From QKTW01 sp052161885 (lineage in GTDB: Bacteria; Bacteroidota; Bacteroidia; Chitinophagales; Chitinophagaceae), in contig CP197396.1 in the NCBI GenBank assembly GCA_052161885.1, positions 4,836,001-4,900,000 on the forward strand: a stretch of 64,000 bases of DNA. Direction: 5' to 3'. A program made the translations under genes and the position numbers. This document shows, one piece after another, positions 53,204 to 62,679 of this stretch (position 1 is the stretch's first letter; the number at the start of each line of letters is the position of its first letter). The notes below the pieces were generated by a model, which was not told the DNA's origin, searched no databases, and saw nothing but the letters and a program-made list of their open reading frames with translations.

Positions 53204-53211
53204 CAAAAATA
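53204..53211 (-). promoter_or_regulatory. Possible -7 element of the toxin-antitoxin operon
   Basis: TATTTTTG on the minus strand fits TAnnTTTG, 21 bases before the antitoxin ATG at 53182, and favours that start. No good -33 partner. Confidence 0.4.
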
Positions 53212-53288
53212 CGCATTTACCGCAATTGAAAATTATCATAAGGCACTCAATGCTTTATGACGATCATTAACTTTTAATGATAGATTTG

Positions 53289-54752
53289 TTAACTGCCGGA
53301 AACGGTAAATAAAACCGCATATTTTCCTGCAGGTTTTTGCTTCAGTGCAGCAGGGATATGCAATACTGTGTTTTCCCCGGATCGCTCCCACTCAATGCGT
53401 TCTTTCCTGCCGTTTTCCTGGAGAACAATTTTTGCGCCTTTTACAGGAGTATACTCACGCAGGGTTATTTCGGCAGGCAGGGTTATATCATCCTTTCCTT
53501 CTTCTGAAAGCAGGTATATGTACTGCTTTTTGCCGTCTTTTGACTGGAGAAAAACAGCATTGCCATCTTCATAGGGTGCAAGTGTAGTGGTTGCGTAAAC
53601 GGCATTGCTATGTGTTTTCATCCAGGCGCCTATGTCGCGCAGACGGGCATAAGCGGTATCATCCCAGTCGCCTTTGGGAGAAGGGCCAATGTTTAGCAGC
53701 AGGTTACCGCCGCGTGATATGATCTTCAGCAGCATATGCACTATTTTATTGGCAGGCTTATAATGATCGCCCGGTACATAGCTCCAGGAGTTGCCCATCG
53801 TGATGCAGGATTCCCAGGGATAGGGCAGCGGTTTGTCCGGCATAGTTTGTTCCGGTGTTACATAGTTTTCAAATTCGCCTGATACAGTGCGGTCTACCAC
53901 CAGCAGGCCGGGCTGTTTTTCCCGCGCCATTTTTGCTATGGAGCGCATATCTATATCCTGGTTGTAACGTGTTTTATTTTTCACTTCTTCGGGTGTGGAA
54001 GGGCGTACCCAGCCACCGTCCAGCCACAGGATATCAACGGAGCCGTAGTTGGTCATCAGCTCTTTTATCTGGTTAAACGTATAGGTTTTATACTGGTTCC
54101 AGCGTTCCGGGTATTTCTGCGGATCGTAATTTACATGCCGGTCTTTGGGCGGAAAATATGGCCACCAGTAATAAGGGCAGTGCCAGTCGGGCTTGGAAAA
54201 ATAAGTACCTGTCATCATACCTTCTTTTCGGAAGGCTGCCAAAACCTCTTTGGTTATATTGGCACGCGGGTTTGCAGAGAAAGGTGTTTTGGGTGAAGTG
54301 ATTTTGTAATCTGTTTCCTTTGTGTCAAACATGCAGAAACCGTCATGGTGCTTGGTCGTAAAAACTACATATTGCATACCGGCGGCTTTGGCGGCAGAAG
54401 CCCATTTCTCCGGGTTAAAGTCTGTGGGATTAAAAGTGGTCTGTAATTGCTCATAGGCCTTTACATAATCATTATAATTGGTACCGTACGGGCCTTTACG
54501 CTGTGTCCAGTCCTCATCTTCCGGGCATATACTCCAGCTTTCCACAATACCCCACTGGCTGTAGGTGCCCCAATGCATCAGCAGCCCGAACTTTATATCC
54601 TGCCAATGGCCGAGCTTCTGCTGAACCAGCGGATCGGAAGGGGCAATATAATTATCTGAGTAGTTGTGCTGCTGTGCAAATGAAATAAAAGTACCTGCGA
54701 GAAGTACGGCTGTGGCTGCTAATTTGCAGAATGAGGCTTTTACAGTTGTCAT
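53289..54752 (-). CDS. Alpha-L-fucosidase (GH29)
   Basis: 487 residues from ATG 54752, chosen because it gives a clean signal peptide ('LAATAVLLAGTFISFAQ'). An earlier in-frame ATG exists at 54803 inside the opposite gene's start. GH29 motifs: 'KFGLLMHWGTYSQWG', 'VVFTTKHHDGFCMFDTK' and the nucleophile Asp in 'SVDILWLDGGW'. It removes alpha-L-fucose from glycans in the periplasm or at the surface. It diverges from a GH3 gene with only 49 bases between starts, suggesting shared control. Confidence 0.93.
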   Translation of the reverse strand: MTTVKASFCKLAATAVLLAGTFISFAQQHNYSDNYIAPSDPLVQQKLGHWQDIKFGLLMHWGTYSQWGIVESWSICPEDEDWTQRKGPYGTNYNDYVKAYEQLQTTFNPTDFNPEKWASAAKAAGMQYVVFTTKHHDGFCMFDTKETDYKITSPKTPFSANPRANITKEVLAAFRKEGMMTGTYFSKPDWHCPYYWWPYFPPKDRHVNYDPQKYPERWNQYKTYTFNQIKELMTNYGSVDILWLDGGWVRPSTPEEVKNKTRYNQDIDMRSIAKMAREKQPGLLVVDRTVSGEFENYVTPEQTMPDKPLPYPWESCITMGNSWSYVPGDHYKPANKIVHMLLKIISRGGNLLLNIGPSPKGDWDDTAYARLRDIGAWMKTHSNAVYATTTLAPYEDGNAVFLQSKDGKKQYIYLLSEEGKDDITLPAEITLREYTPVKGAKIVLQENGRKERIEWERSGENTVLHIPAALKQKPAGKYAVLFTVSGS

Positions 54753-54801
54753 ATATACGCTATCTTGACCGGGACAATTTTTGTCAGCAATATTCTTTTC
54801 C

Positions 54802-57417
54802 ATGAACAAGGTTGCAGCGGCATTGTTACTGCTTTTCGTCCTGCCATGTATGGCTCAAAATACAGCTATTTATAAGAATTCTTCCTATCCGACAAAGAAG
54901 AGGGTAAAGGATCTGCTGTCGCGGATGACCATTGAGGAAAAATTCGGACAGCTGTTTATGGTTTCCGAAGATTTTGACGGAGACACCACGAAATATAAGT
55001 CCGGCATTTTCGGTTTCCAGCTCAATGCTGCTGCTAATACAGCCGATGCTGCACAGCAGATGATGCAGTATGATGCCAGTGCAGACGCCATACGTACGGT
55101 AAGAAAAGTAAATGAGACACAACGGTATTTTGTAGAGCATACCCGGCTGGGAATACCGGTTATTATATTCAATGAAGCGCTGCATGGCATTATAGCCAAA
55201 GGGGCAACGACGTACCCGCAGTCTATAGCCATGGCTGCAACGTTTGATACAGCTTTAATGCACCAGGTGGCCTTACACATTGCAGCAGAAACGAAAAAAC
55301 TGGGTGTGCGGCAGGTGCTTGGCCCGGTGATCAACGTGGCTACAGATGTGCGCTGGGGCCGTACAGAAGAAACATATGGCGAAGACCCGCTGCTGAATGC
55401 GGCAATGGGTGTGGCTTATGTAAGTGCTTTTGAGCGGAACGGCATCATCACAACGCCCAAACATTTTATAGCCAATGTAGCAGATGGCGGCCGCGACAGC
55501 TATCCCGTACACCTGGATGAGAGGACGCTCGACGAAATATATTACCCGCCATTTCTTGCCTGTATCAAACAAGGTGGTGCGCGGTCTGTAATGAGCAGCT
55601 ACAATTCACTGAATGGTGCGCCCTGCAGTATGAACAATGCTTTGCTGAATGAAAAGCTGAAGAAAGAATGGGGCTTTACCGGGTTTGTAATATCCGATGC
55701 AGGTGCTGTAGGTGGCGCCAATGTATTGCATTATACTTCCAGAGATTACCCGATGTCCGGCAAGCAAGCCATAGACAGTGGGCTGGACGTGATCTTCCAG
55801 ACTTCGTGGGAACATCGCAAATTGTTTAACCCGCATTTCCTGGATGGTACGGTAGATATGAAACGGGTGGATGATGCGGTAAGCAGGGTATTGCGTGCAA
55901 AATTTGAGCTGGGGTTATTTGATCACCCATATGTGCCGGAGCCTGAAACATTCAACAGTGCCGATGATAAGCGGCTTGCAAAACAGGCGGCCGTTGAATC
56001 GGCTGTTTTGTTGAAAAATGAAGGCAATATTTTGCCATTAGGTAAAAATATACAAACGATTGCCGTGATCGGTATGGATGCTGTAGAAGCACGGCTGGGT
56101 GGCTATAGCGGGCCGGGAAATAATAAGATAAGCATTCTTGAAGGATTGCGGAATGCTGCAACGGATAAAAGGATATTATATGCGCCAGGTTGCGGGAGAG
56201 AAAGCAAAAGATGGACTGTGGTGCCGGATTCGGTGCTTTTTACAGCGGACGGTAAAAGAGGTGTCACTGCTGAATATTTTGATAATATCAGCCTCAACGG
56301 AAAGCCTGTAATTAAAAAGGCAGACCGTATCGATTTTCAATGGACGTTTTCTTCACCCGATGATTTGATAGATGCAGATTTCTTTTCTGCACGCTGGAGT
56401 ACAAAGCTGAAAACTCCTGCCAGTGGAGATTTTAAAATAGGCCTGGACGGAAACGACGGCTTCAGGTTATATATAGACAATCATCTGATGATTGACAACT
56501 GGAGAAAGCAAACCTACAGTACAAGACTGGTGGGTTACCATTTTGAGCAGGGGAAAGAATACGATATTCGTGTTGAATTCTTTGAGCCTGTGGGCAACAG
56601 CAGTATACGCCTGGTGTGGAATATAGGTGTAGCCAATGACTGGAAAGAAAAGATTGACGAAGCTGTAACTGCGGCTAAAAAAGCAGATGTAGCTGTTGTG
56701 GCTGTGGGCATCGAAGAAGGTGAGTTCCGCGACAGGGCTTATCTGTCGCTGCCGGGCCACCAGGAAGAGCTGATAAAAGCGGTTGCGGCAACCGGTGTGC
56801 CGGTGGTAGTGGTGCTGATTGGCGGCAGTGCTGTTACTATGAATAACTGGATCAATAAAGTGCCTGCTATACTGGATGTGTGGTATCCGGGCGAAGAAGG
56901 CGGTAATGCAATTGCTGATATTTTATTGGGCAAGGCAAATCCTTCCGGCAAGCTGCCCGTTACTTTTCCTTTAACAGAAGGACAATTGCCGCTTGTATAC
57001 AATCATGAGCCTACCGGCCGCGGCGACGATTATAACAACTCAAGCGGGTTGCCGCTGTTCCCGTTTGGTTTGGGGCTTAGTTATACCACATTCGGATATA
57101 GCAACATCGAATTTGAATTTGATAATTTTAATGCTAACGTGACCTTTACAATAAAAAATACCGGAACTACCGCCGGCGATGAAGTAGCACAGCTATACGT
57201 TCGCTACACGGGAGGAAAAAAGGTTTCGCCTGTTATGCAGCTAAAAGGTTTTCAGCGGATACATCTTGCCGCAGGGGAAAGTAAGAAGGTTACTATCAGA
57301 TATCTATTTGGGGACAACAAACCTGAAGGATATTATAATTTCATGATAGGTGCGTCTTCCCGGGACATTCGTCTAAGGAAGAAACTTTTCCTGGAAGGGT
57401 GGCACATGGCACATTAG
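54802..57417 (+). CDS. GH3 glycoside hydrolase with PA14 domain (beta-glucosidase/xylosidase type)
   Basis: 871 residues from ATG 54802 with signal peptide (to 'LLFVLPCMAQN'). The N-terminal GH3 barrel includes 'EALHGIIAKGATTYPQSIA', 'RWGRTEETYGEDPLL' and the nucleophile in 'GFVISDAGAV'. The second GH3 domain is split by a PA14 insert ('GDFKIGLDGNDGFRLYIDN', 'HLMIDNWRK'), and a fibronectin-like domain closes the protein. Such enzymes release terminal sugars from beta-glucosides or xylosides; PA14 may bind the glycan. With the fucosidase it suggests plant glycan use, such as xyloglucan (inference). Confidence 0.94.
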   Translation: MNKVAAALLLLFVLPCMAQNTAIYKNSSYPTKKRVKDLLSRMTIEEKFGQLFMVSEDFDGDTTKYKSGIFGFQLNAAANTADAAQQMMQYDASADAIRTVRKVNETQRYFVEHTRLGIPVIIFNEALHGIIAKGATTYPQSIAMAATFDTALMHQVALHIAAETKKLGVRQVLGPVINVATDVRWGRTEETYGEDPLLNAAMGVAYVSAFERNGIITTPKHFIANVADGGRDSYPVHLDERTLDEIYYPPFLACIKQGGARSVMSSYNSLNGAPCSMNNALLNEKLKKEWGFTGFVISDAGAVGGANVLHYTSRDYPMSGKQAIDSGLDVIFQTSWEHRKLFNPHFLDGTVDMKRVDDAVSRVLRAKFELGLFDHPYVPEPETFNSADDKRLAKQAAVESAVLLKNEGNILPLGKNIQTIAVIGMDAVEARLGGYSGPGNNKISILEGLRNAATDKRILYAPGCGRESKRWTVVPDSVLFTADGKRGVTAEYFDNISLNGKPVIKKADRIDFQWTFSSPDDLIDADFFSARWSTKLKTPASGDFKIGLDGNDGFRLYIDNHLMIDNWRKQTYSTRLVGYHFEQGKEYDIRVEFFEPVGNSSIRLVWNIGVANDWKEKIDEAVTAAKKADVAVVAVGIEEGEFRDRAYLSLPGHQEELIKAVAATGVPVVVVLIGGSAVTMNNWINKVPAILDVWYPGEEGGNAIADILLGKANPSGKLPVTFPLTEGQLPLVYNHEPTGRGDDYNNSSGLPLFPFGLGLSYTTFGYSNIEFEFDNFNANVTFTIKNTGTTAGDEVAQLYVRYTGGKKVSPVMQLKGFQRIHLAAGESKKVTIRYLFGDNKPEGYYNFMIGASSRDIRLRKKLFLEGWHMAH

Positions 57418-57429
57418 AACAGGCAGGAA

Positions 57430-57861
57430 TTACAGATCCTTACTATCGCATTCATATGAAACTTTCCTGCTTTCGGTAAAGCCGCCTGAAGATTTCTCTG
57501 TATTGAAGATAACCCCGTATTTGTCGTATTGAGCCGGATTTTTAAGACTGTGCTTCAGTTTTAAAGCTATTTTCTTGCCCAGGTCATTAACGCCGGTTTC
57601 ATCTGAAGGAATGTTTTTGCCGTTTATTATTTCCACAGAAACGGAGCTCGTTTTAAAACCATTTGCATTCGTTGCGGTAGTAGACAGGTTCATTCCCTCA
57701 TTGGGTGACAGACTATCTATACTCCTTTTAAATGAAGCCATGTCAATAGAAAGCTCGGGGCTGTCGGAAGTAGTGGAGGTATAGGTACAGCCGGCAAGTA
57801 ATGCAAGCCCGGTTACAGCAACGAAAGTAATTTTAAACAGCGTAGGTTTTATAATGCGCAT
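57430..57861 (-). CDS. Small lipoprotein of unknown function
   Basis: 143 residues. Lipobox 'LALLAGCTYTS' (Cys25). Mature part Ser/Thr-rich, then 'KTSSVSVEIINGKNIPSDET' and a basic 'KKIALKLKHSLKNPAQYD' stretch. No recognised family. It is convergent with the GH3 gene (13 nt). Confidence 0.8.
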   Translation of the reverse strand: MRIIKPTLFKITFVAVTGLALLAGCTYTSTTSDSPELSIDMASFKRSIDSLSPNEGMNLSTTATNANGFKTSSVSVEIINGKNIPSDETGVNDLGKKIALKLKHSLKNPAQYDKYGVIFNTEKSSGGFTESRKVSYECDSKDL

Positions 57862-58270
57862 AACGGTAAGAATGAAATATAAATATACGTCTCAATCTCA
57901 ATGCGCAGAAATATGTTACAAAAAAAACTGCGACGCTTAAAAGCGCCGCAGATGTATGATTTGTTTAAAAAATTTAAAAGAAAAGCGGCATAACATGGAC
58001 AATGAATACTTTTTACACCGCTTTCGTTTCGGGATGGGGGTACCATCCGTTGAGTGCTTTCGATCAACCAGGAGTATTGCTTGCTTCGTTACAATTGGGT
58101 TTTCCTGATATTTTTGTCTTCGCAGTGAAGCGAATTTTCGACTGCAAATTTCGATTACTGCAGTGGATTTATAATTAGTATTAAAACCTGTTTTGTTCCA
58201 GTATTTTAACCTGTGCCGCATACCGGGAAAATACGGTGCTTTCTTTCCGCGATGATGAGTGGTCGCCGGA
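57862..58270. other. Noncoding region with a minus-strand terminator
   Basis: About 410 bases. A 94-codon minus-strand frame at 57937 is very basic and without protein character, so I leave it out. The region contains a minus-strand terminator and a small hairpin (GGATGG/CCATCC at about 58033-58049). Confidence 0.5.
57918..57953 (-). terminator. Minus-strand rho-independent terminator
   Basis: CTGCGGCGCT / AGCGTCGCAG stem (10 bp with one G-U on the minus transcript), TTTA loop, then a run of T. It lies about 320 bases past the cREC stop codon and may end a transcript from there or an uncharacterised RNA. Confidence 0.65.
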
Positions 58271-58618
58271 TTATCTTTTGTTTTCCGTTTTCAGATGCCT
58301 GATATAATTATCCAGCAAACTTTGTATCTGTACTGCAGCAACGGGGTTGGCTGAATGAACGTAAAATTTCAGCTCGCGTAGGTCAGTGCCTGATTCGTAT
58401 ACCAGCCATTTAGCCGCAGCATAGCCATCGGGGGCTATATGGCCTGTATCATCAAGGCCAAGATCATTATCGAAACTGATGAATGAAGGCAGTCCGTCGC
58501 GGAGAATAATGGCTTTAAAATCCTCCACATTGCGGACAATTACAAAATCCTGTTCTTCCGGATTTTTATAGACCATGTCAATGGTGCGCAGGTCATCGAG
58601 GAAAAGTTTGTAGGGCAT
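58271..58618 (-). CDS. Cyclic-phosphate-processing receiver-domain (cREC) protein
   Basis: 115 residues. Receiver-like fold with 'KLFLDDLRTID' and 'FISFDNDLGLDDTGH', acidic residues placed as in response regulators but with no output domain. The family is known as cyclic-phosphate processing receiver-like and is thought to handle RNA or nucleotide cyclic phosphates. It is divergent from the PP2C-like gene at 58689 with 70 bases between. Confidence 0.85.
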   Translation of the reverse strand: MPYKLFLDDLRTIDMVYKNPEEQDFVIVRNVEDFKAIILRDGLPSFISFDNDLGLDDTGHIAPDGYAAAKWLVYESGTDLRELKFYVHSANPVAAVQIQSLLDNYIRHLKTENKR

Positions 58619-58688
58619 TGGGTAAAATTAAAGGTAATTGGTTGAAAAAGTTGCAGTGGCAAGATCGTATCTTCGTTGGTCATAATAC

Positions 58689-59423
58689 ATGAAGATCTAT
58701 TCCGCACTGCAGATCGGTGAATACCATTTAAACCATTGTGAAGATTACCTTTTTATTGGCAGCCCGGGCACAGGTAAAATACTTTGTGCTGTAATGGATG
58801 GCTGTACTATGGGCACCGACAGCTATTTCATTTCTACGCTTGTTGGTAAGCTGCTGAGAAAAATATGTAAACGTAAAAGCTATGAAGAATTTTATCTTCA
58901 TAATTCATCTGATGAATCTGCGGAATCATATCTCCGGTCAATAGTCAGAGAACTGTTTTCTGAGTTGAATGTAGCCAGGAGTCAGTTGTTGCTGGAGCGT
59001 GATGAACTACTGACGACATTGATTATCCTGTTTTTTGATGAAAAAATAAATGAAGGAATAGTGCTGGTCATCGGCGACGGACTGGTAAATATTAACGGCG
59101 AAATAATAGATTTTGACCAGGATAATAAGCCCGACTACATAGGATTTCATCTTGATGAGCCATTTGATCCATGGTATGATGGCTTAAACCAGAAACTTTA
59201 TTTCAATTCCATTCAGGACATTAGTATTGCTACAGATGGTATTACTTTATTTGCAAAAACCGGACAGGGTTTTGAAGATATTGATCCCGTTCATTTTCTT
59301 ACAGCAGACAAAGAGCAATCGGAAAGCGACGATATGCTGTACCTGAAGCTTAAAAAGCTGGAACATGTATACGGCCTGGAGCCTGGTGATGATCTTGCGA
59401 TGATCAGGTTGATTGCAGATTGA
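58689..59423 (+). CDS. PP2C-like protein phosphatase
   Basis: 244 residues. PP2C metal motifs: 'LCAVMDGCTMGTDS', 'VLVIGDGLVNINGE', 'DISIATDGITLF' and 'GDDLAMIRLIAD'. The Asp residues expected for the Mg/Mn pair are present. The protein is short and lacks a sensor or membrane domain. It may dephosphorylate a Ser/Thr kinase target elsewhere, or have another role. It is convergent with the gene at 59434 (10 nt). Confidence 0.85.
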   Translation: MKIYSALQIGEYHLNHCEDYLFIGSPGTGKILCAVMDGCTMGTDSYFISTLVGKLLRKICKRKSYEEFYLHNSSDESAESYLRSIVRELFSELNVARSQLLLERDELLTTLIILFFDEKINEGIVLVIGDGLVNINGEIIDFDQDNKPDYIGFHLDEPFDPWYDGLNQKLYFNSIQDISIATDGITLFAKTGQGFEDIDPVHFLTADKEQSESDDMLYLKLKKLEHVYGLEPGDDLAMIRLIAD

Positions 59424-59433
59424 GCAAATGTTG

Positions 59434-59748
59434 TCAGTTGGATAATATCTGCAATTGTTTCTGTATAAATTTCCTTGCTGCCCGTTCTGCATATGCCCTG
59501 GCTGTTTCCCCGCCAATAATACGGGTGCGATGTTCGTTCTCGCTGTCTATGGTTTCATAATCATGGGCGATCTCATAAACCGCCCACCACCAGATTTTGC
59601 CATGCATCCATTCTGCTCGAAGCATCAAGCCTGCCCATATTGCCTGGCAGTCATCATCAAGGTTGCCTGTCCAGATGATAGGTTGCTGTGCCGCTAGTGT
59701 GAGTCTTTCGAGTGCTCTCTTTTTTCTGAAGTGGCGGAGTAATTTCAT
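59434..59748 (-). CDS. Small conserved-looking protein of unknown function
   Basis: 104 residues from ATG 59748. Trp-rich 'RAEWMHGKIWWWAVYEIAHD' and 'DSENEHRTRIIGGETARAYA' are its most striking stretches, with a basic N-terminus. I do not recognise the family. It is followed by no terminator and preceded by CDF on the same strand with 47 nt between. Confidence 0.65.
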   Translation of the reverse strand: MKLLRHFRKKRALERLTLAAQQPIIWTGNLDDDCQAIWAGLMLRAEWMHGKIWWWAVYEIAHDYETIDSENEHRTRIIGGETARAYAERAARKFIQKQLQILSN

Positions 59749-59795
59749 TGCGTGGATTTTTCCGCAGGTACAATTTAATCGATAAAGTTGGTCAT

Positions 59796-60725
59796 TTAAC
59801 AATCTCCTTCCGGGCAGGGCTTGTCTTTTTCCAGCTCAAATTCAAGCGTGGCATGCTGTATATTCAGGTGCTCCAGTTCATGTTTCACCTTTTTCTTCAG
59901 CAGTTCCAGCTCTCCTATGCCGGTGTTTTCCTGCACTACGATGTGTGCGGTAAGTGCATTGGCCGTAGTGCTCAGCGCCCAAATATGAATGTGGTGAACA
60001 TCTTTAACCCCGATTATTTTTGAAATGGCATTTTTCACATCGTCTATGTTTATGCCTTCAGGTACACCGTCGAGCGAGAGGCGCAGACTGCCGCGCAACA
60101 GGCTCCAGGTGCTCAGGAGGATCACGATGGCTACAACAACGCCCAGCACAGGATCTATCCAGTACCAGCCGGTGTAATAAATGATGATACCGCCTACCAC
60201 CAATGCCAGCGACACAATCGCATCAGACATCAGGTGCATATAAGCTGATTTTATATTCATGTCCTTATCCTTGTCGCGGAGGAAGAGCAGGGCAGTAACG
60301 GTGTTGATCAAAATGCCCACGCCGGCTACGGCGGCAATAGTAAAACCGGGCAATGGCTCGGGTGAGAAAAAGCGGTGAACTGCCTCATAACCGATGGCAC
60401 CAATAGAAACAAGCAGCACTACTGCATTGAAGAGCGCTACAAGGATGGTGGTTTTACGATAGCCGTAAGTGTACTTACTGTTGGGCGGCACCTTCGCCAG
60501 CCGGAAAGCCAGCAATGATAATGCAAGGCTCGCTACATCTGCCAGGTTATGGCCCGCATCAGATAGCAGGGAAAGCGAATGTATCCGCAGCCCGGCGATC
60601 ACCTCGATGAGCACAAACAGGAAGTTGAGCCCGATGCCTATATAGAAAGCCTTGTTCAGGTTGGTGATCGTAACCGAATGGTCGTGATGATGATGACCGT
60701 GACTATGACTGTGATCGTGCCCCAT
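59796..60725 (-). CDS. Cation diffusion facilitator (CzcD-like metal exporter)
   Basis: 309 residues. His-rich N-terminus (HSHGHHHHDH), six membrane helices with the metal-site 'SLLSDAGHNLADVASLALS' and 'SAYMHLMSDAIVSLALVVGG', and a cytosolic ferredoxin-like C-terminal domain ('VHHIHIWALSTTANALTAHI'). It exports Zn2+, Co2+ or Cd2+ in exchange for protons. A metalloregulator was not seen nearby. Confidence 0.94.
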   Translation of the reverse strand: MGHDHSHSHGHHHHDHSVTITNLNKAFYIGIGLNFLFVLIEVIAGLRIHSLSLLSDAGHNLADVASLALSLLAFRLAKVPPNSKYTYGYRKTTILVALFNAVVLLVSIGAIGYEAVHRFFSPEPLPGFTIAAVAGVGILINTVTALLFLRDKDKDMNIKSAYMHLMSDAIVSLALVVGGIIIYYTGWYWIDPVLGVVVAIVILLSTWSLLRGSLRLSLDGVPEGINIDDVKNAISKIIGVKDVHHIHIWALSTTANALTAHIVVQENTGIGELELLKKKVKHELEHLNIQHATLEFELEKDKPCPEGDC

Positions 60726-60874
60726 TAATATTTATGACCTGTTTGATAACGGAAAGTTACACCGCTTTATAATAACCCCAATAGGCGGACAATATCTCTG
60801 TTACAGAATGAACGCAGCTACCGGAGTTAAGATGTCAGGCAGCACAGTAGTACTGCAGATGCATCAGGGATACA

Positions 60875-60942
60875 CCGGAAAGCAAGCCGTAATTGCTTGC
60901 CGGCGCCTTTTTTGGTTACTTTTTTTGCGTAAAAAAAGTAAC
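60875..60942. repeat. Two inverted repeats between mgtE and the CDF gene
   Basis: First: GCAAGC / GCTTGC (60882-60900) flanked by CCGG. Second: a perfect 12-bp stem GTTACTTTTTTT / AAAAAAAGTAAC with a GCGT loop (60915-60942). The pair probably ends transcription between the two metal-transport genes. Confidence 0.65.
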
Positions 60943-60977
60943 ATATAGATACTGCCGGGCAATAATTGAGTTGTAAT

Positions 60978-62363
60978 TTATAATAATGTCCCCTTCAGTA
61001 CAATAGCCGCTATGGTAAAATAGATCACAAGCCCGGTTACATCTACAAGGGTAGCCACAAACGGAGCCGATGATGCGGCAGGGTCCTGCTTCAGTTTTTT
61101 CAGTACTATGGGTATCATAGAGCCACTGAGCGTGCCCCAGGTAATAATACCGATCAATGAAAAGAATATAGTAATGGCCAGCAGTATCCAGTGCGGACCG
61201 TAGTTATACCAGTGCAGTTCCTGCCAAACGGCTATACGGATGAAACCTATAATACCCAGCACCAGTCCCAGCGTAAGCCCCGAAAGCAGTTCCCGGCGCA
61301 TCACATACCACCAGTCGCGGATGCCCAGCTCTTTTACCGACAGCGCACGTATGATCAGTGTGGCAGCCTGCGAGCCGCTGTTACCGCCGCTGGAAATAAT
61401 GAGCGGAACGAACAACGCCAGCATTACGGCTTTGGCAATCTCAGCTTCGAAATAACCCATCGCTGTAGCGGTGAGCATTTCGCTCAGGAAGAGGATAATG
61501 AGCCAGCCCGCGCGTTTTTTTATCAGTGAAAAGAAAGGTGTTTTTACATAAGGATAGTCCAGCGATTCCAGACCACCGAAGCGCTGCATCTCGCGCGTGT
61601 CGCGTTCTGTTGCTATCGCCATCACGTCATCTACTGTTACTACGCCCAGTAACTGATTTTTATCATTGATTACGGGCAGCACATCCATTCCGTATTTCTG
61701 AAAAGTGTCGATAGCTGTATCTGCACTGTCGTCTATTTTCAACTTGGCGCAGAAGCCATCGAGAATATCGTGTACTGTTTTGTGCTGGTCGCTGAGTACA
61801 AAACGCCTTACCGGAATATCGTCTATCAGCCGGCCTTCGCTGTCCAGTACATAGGCTACGTTGGTTGTTTCCGAATCCTTGAAGTTATTACGGAGGTATT
61901 CACAAGCCTCGGCCACCGTCATTTGCTGGGTAACGGTAGCATATGTATTGTTCATCAGCCGGGCCACACTCGTTTCCGGGTAGCCGAGCAGGTCGCAGGT
62001 GATCTTCTTATTGTTTTCGCTCAGGTACTCAAGGTACAGGGATATGTCCGAGCCGCTTAATTCATTGAAGAATGTGGTGCGGTCATCGGAACTGATGCTG
62101 TTGAGCAGCAGTATAGCCTGTGCTTTCGGCAGGCTGCGCATTACTTTCTTCTGCGATGGCAGATCAAGATAAGGGAACAGCTGCGTCTGCGTGCCGGGCT
62201 GGAATGACTCAAAAGCCTCGCCGACATCCCGGCTTTTTAATGAGTTGAGGACTTCGGCCACCTCTGCAGGATGTATCTGTACCTGTTCTTTGGTGCCCTT
62301 GAACAGAAACAGGTCGCTGAATTCTCCTTTCAGGATCTTGTCCTTGATTTGCTTGAGTGTCAT
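60978..62363 (-). CDS. mgtE: Magnesium transporter MgtE
   Basis: 461 residues. N-terminal MgtE-N superhelix, two CBS domains ('FDVLPVINDKNQLLGVVTV'-type, here 'YGMDVLPVINDKNQLLGVVT') and five membrane helices with the Mg2+ selectivity region 'ISSGGNSGSQAATLIIRA'. The protein is a channel closed by binding Mg2+ in its cytosolic part. Length is normal. No Mg2+ riboswitch was seen upstream. Confidence 0.95.
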   Translation of the reverse strand: MTLKQIKDKILKGEFSDLFLFKGTKEQVQIHPAEVAEVLNSLKSRDVGEAFESFQPGTQTQLFPYLDLPSQKKVMRSLPKAQAILLLNSISSDDRTTFFNELSGSDISLYLEYLSENNKKITCDLLGYPETSVARLMNNTYATVTQQMTVAEACEYLRNNFKDSETTNVAYVLDSEGRLIDDIPVRRFVLSDQHKTVHDILDGFCAKLKIDDSADTAIDTFQKYGMDVLPVINDKNQLLGVVTVDDVMAIATERDTREMQRFGGLESLDYPYVKTPFFSLIKKRAGWLIILFLSEMLTATAMGYFEAEIAKAVMLALFVPLIISSGGNSGSQAATLIIRALSVKELGIRDWWYVMRRELLSGLTLGLVLGIIGFIRIAVWQELHWYNYGPHWILLAITIFFSLIGIITWGTLSGSMIPIVLKKLKQDPAASSAPFVATLVDVTGLVIYFTIAAIVLKGTLL

Positions 62364-62679
62364 AACCGGCGGGAAATAATCGTCAATGTAGGGACAAATC
62401 GGTTAAAACAACAGGTGCTGCCGGTGCATAACAAAAAAATAATTGAAAAATAAAGGAAGCAGGGGAGTGGTTAACAGGTGATCGCTGCCTATCAGTTACC
62501 GTTTACCCTGCTCACTTAATAGGTCATCCCGCTCACTTGATAAATGCTGCTTATTTCAGAAATGGTTTTCTATTCTTTTGTACCGGAATTTATTAGATAG
62601 TTTTTAATGAGTCCGGGGAAATTTGTGTCACCTCCCTGCATGTTGTAAATGGTGAGGCATAAAATGAATCTTATTAAAT
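62364..62679. other. Intergenic region between mgtE and a lipoprotein gene
   Basis: About 315 bases. Contains two near-identical CTCACTT(A/G)ATA words at 62511 and 62532, spaced 21 bases apart. No promoter with both elements was found. Confidence 0.5.

Noticed and set aside
57937..58221. 94-codon minus-strand frame
   Set aside because: Highly basic composition and a terminator inside its end; more likely noncoding.
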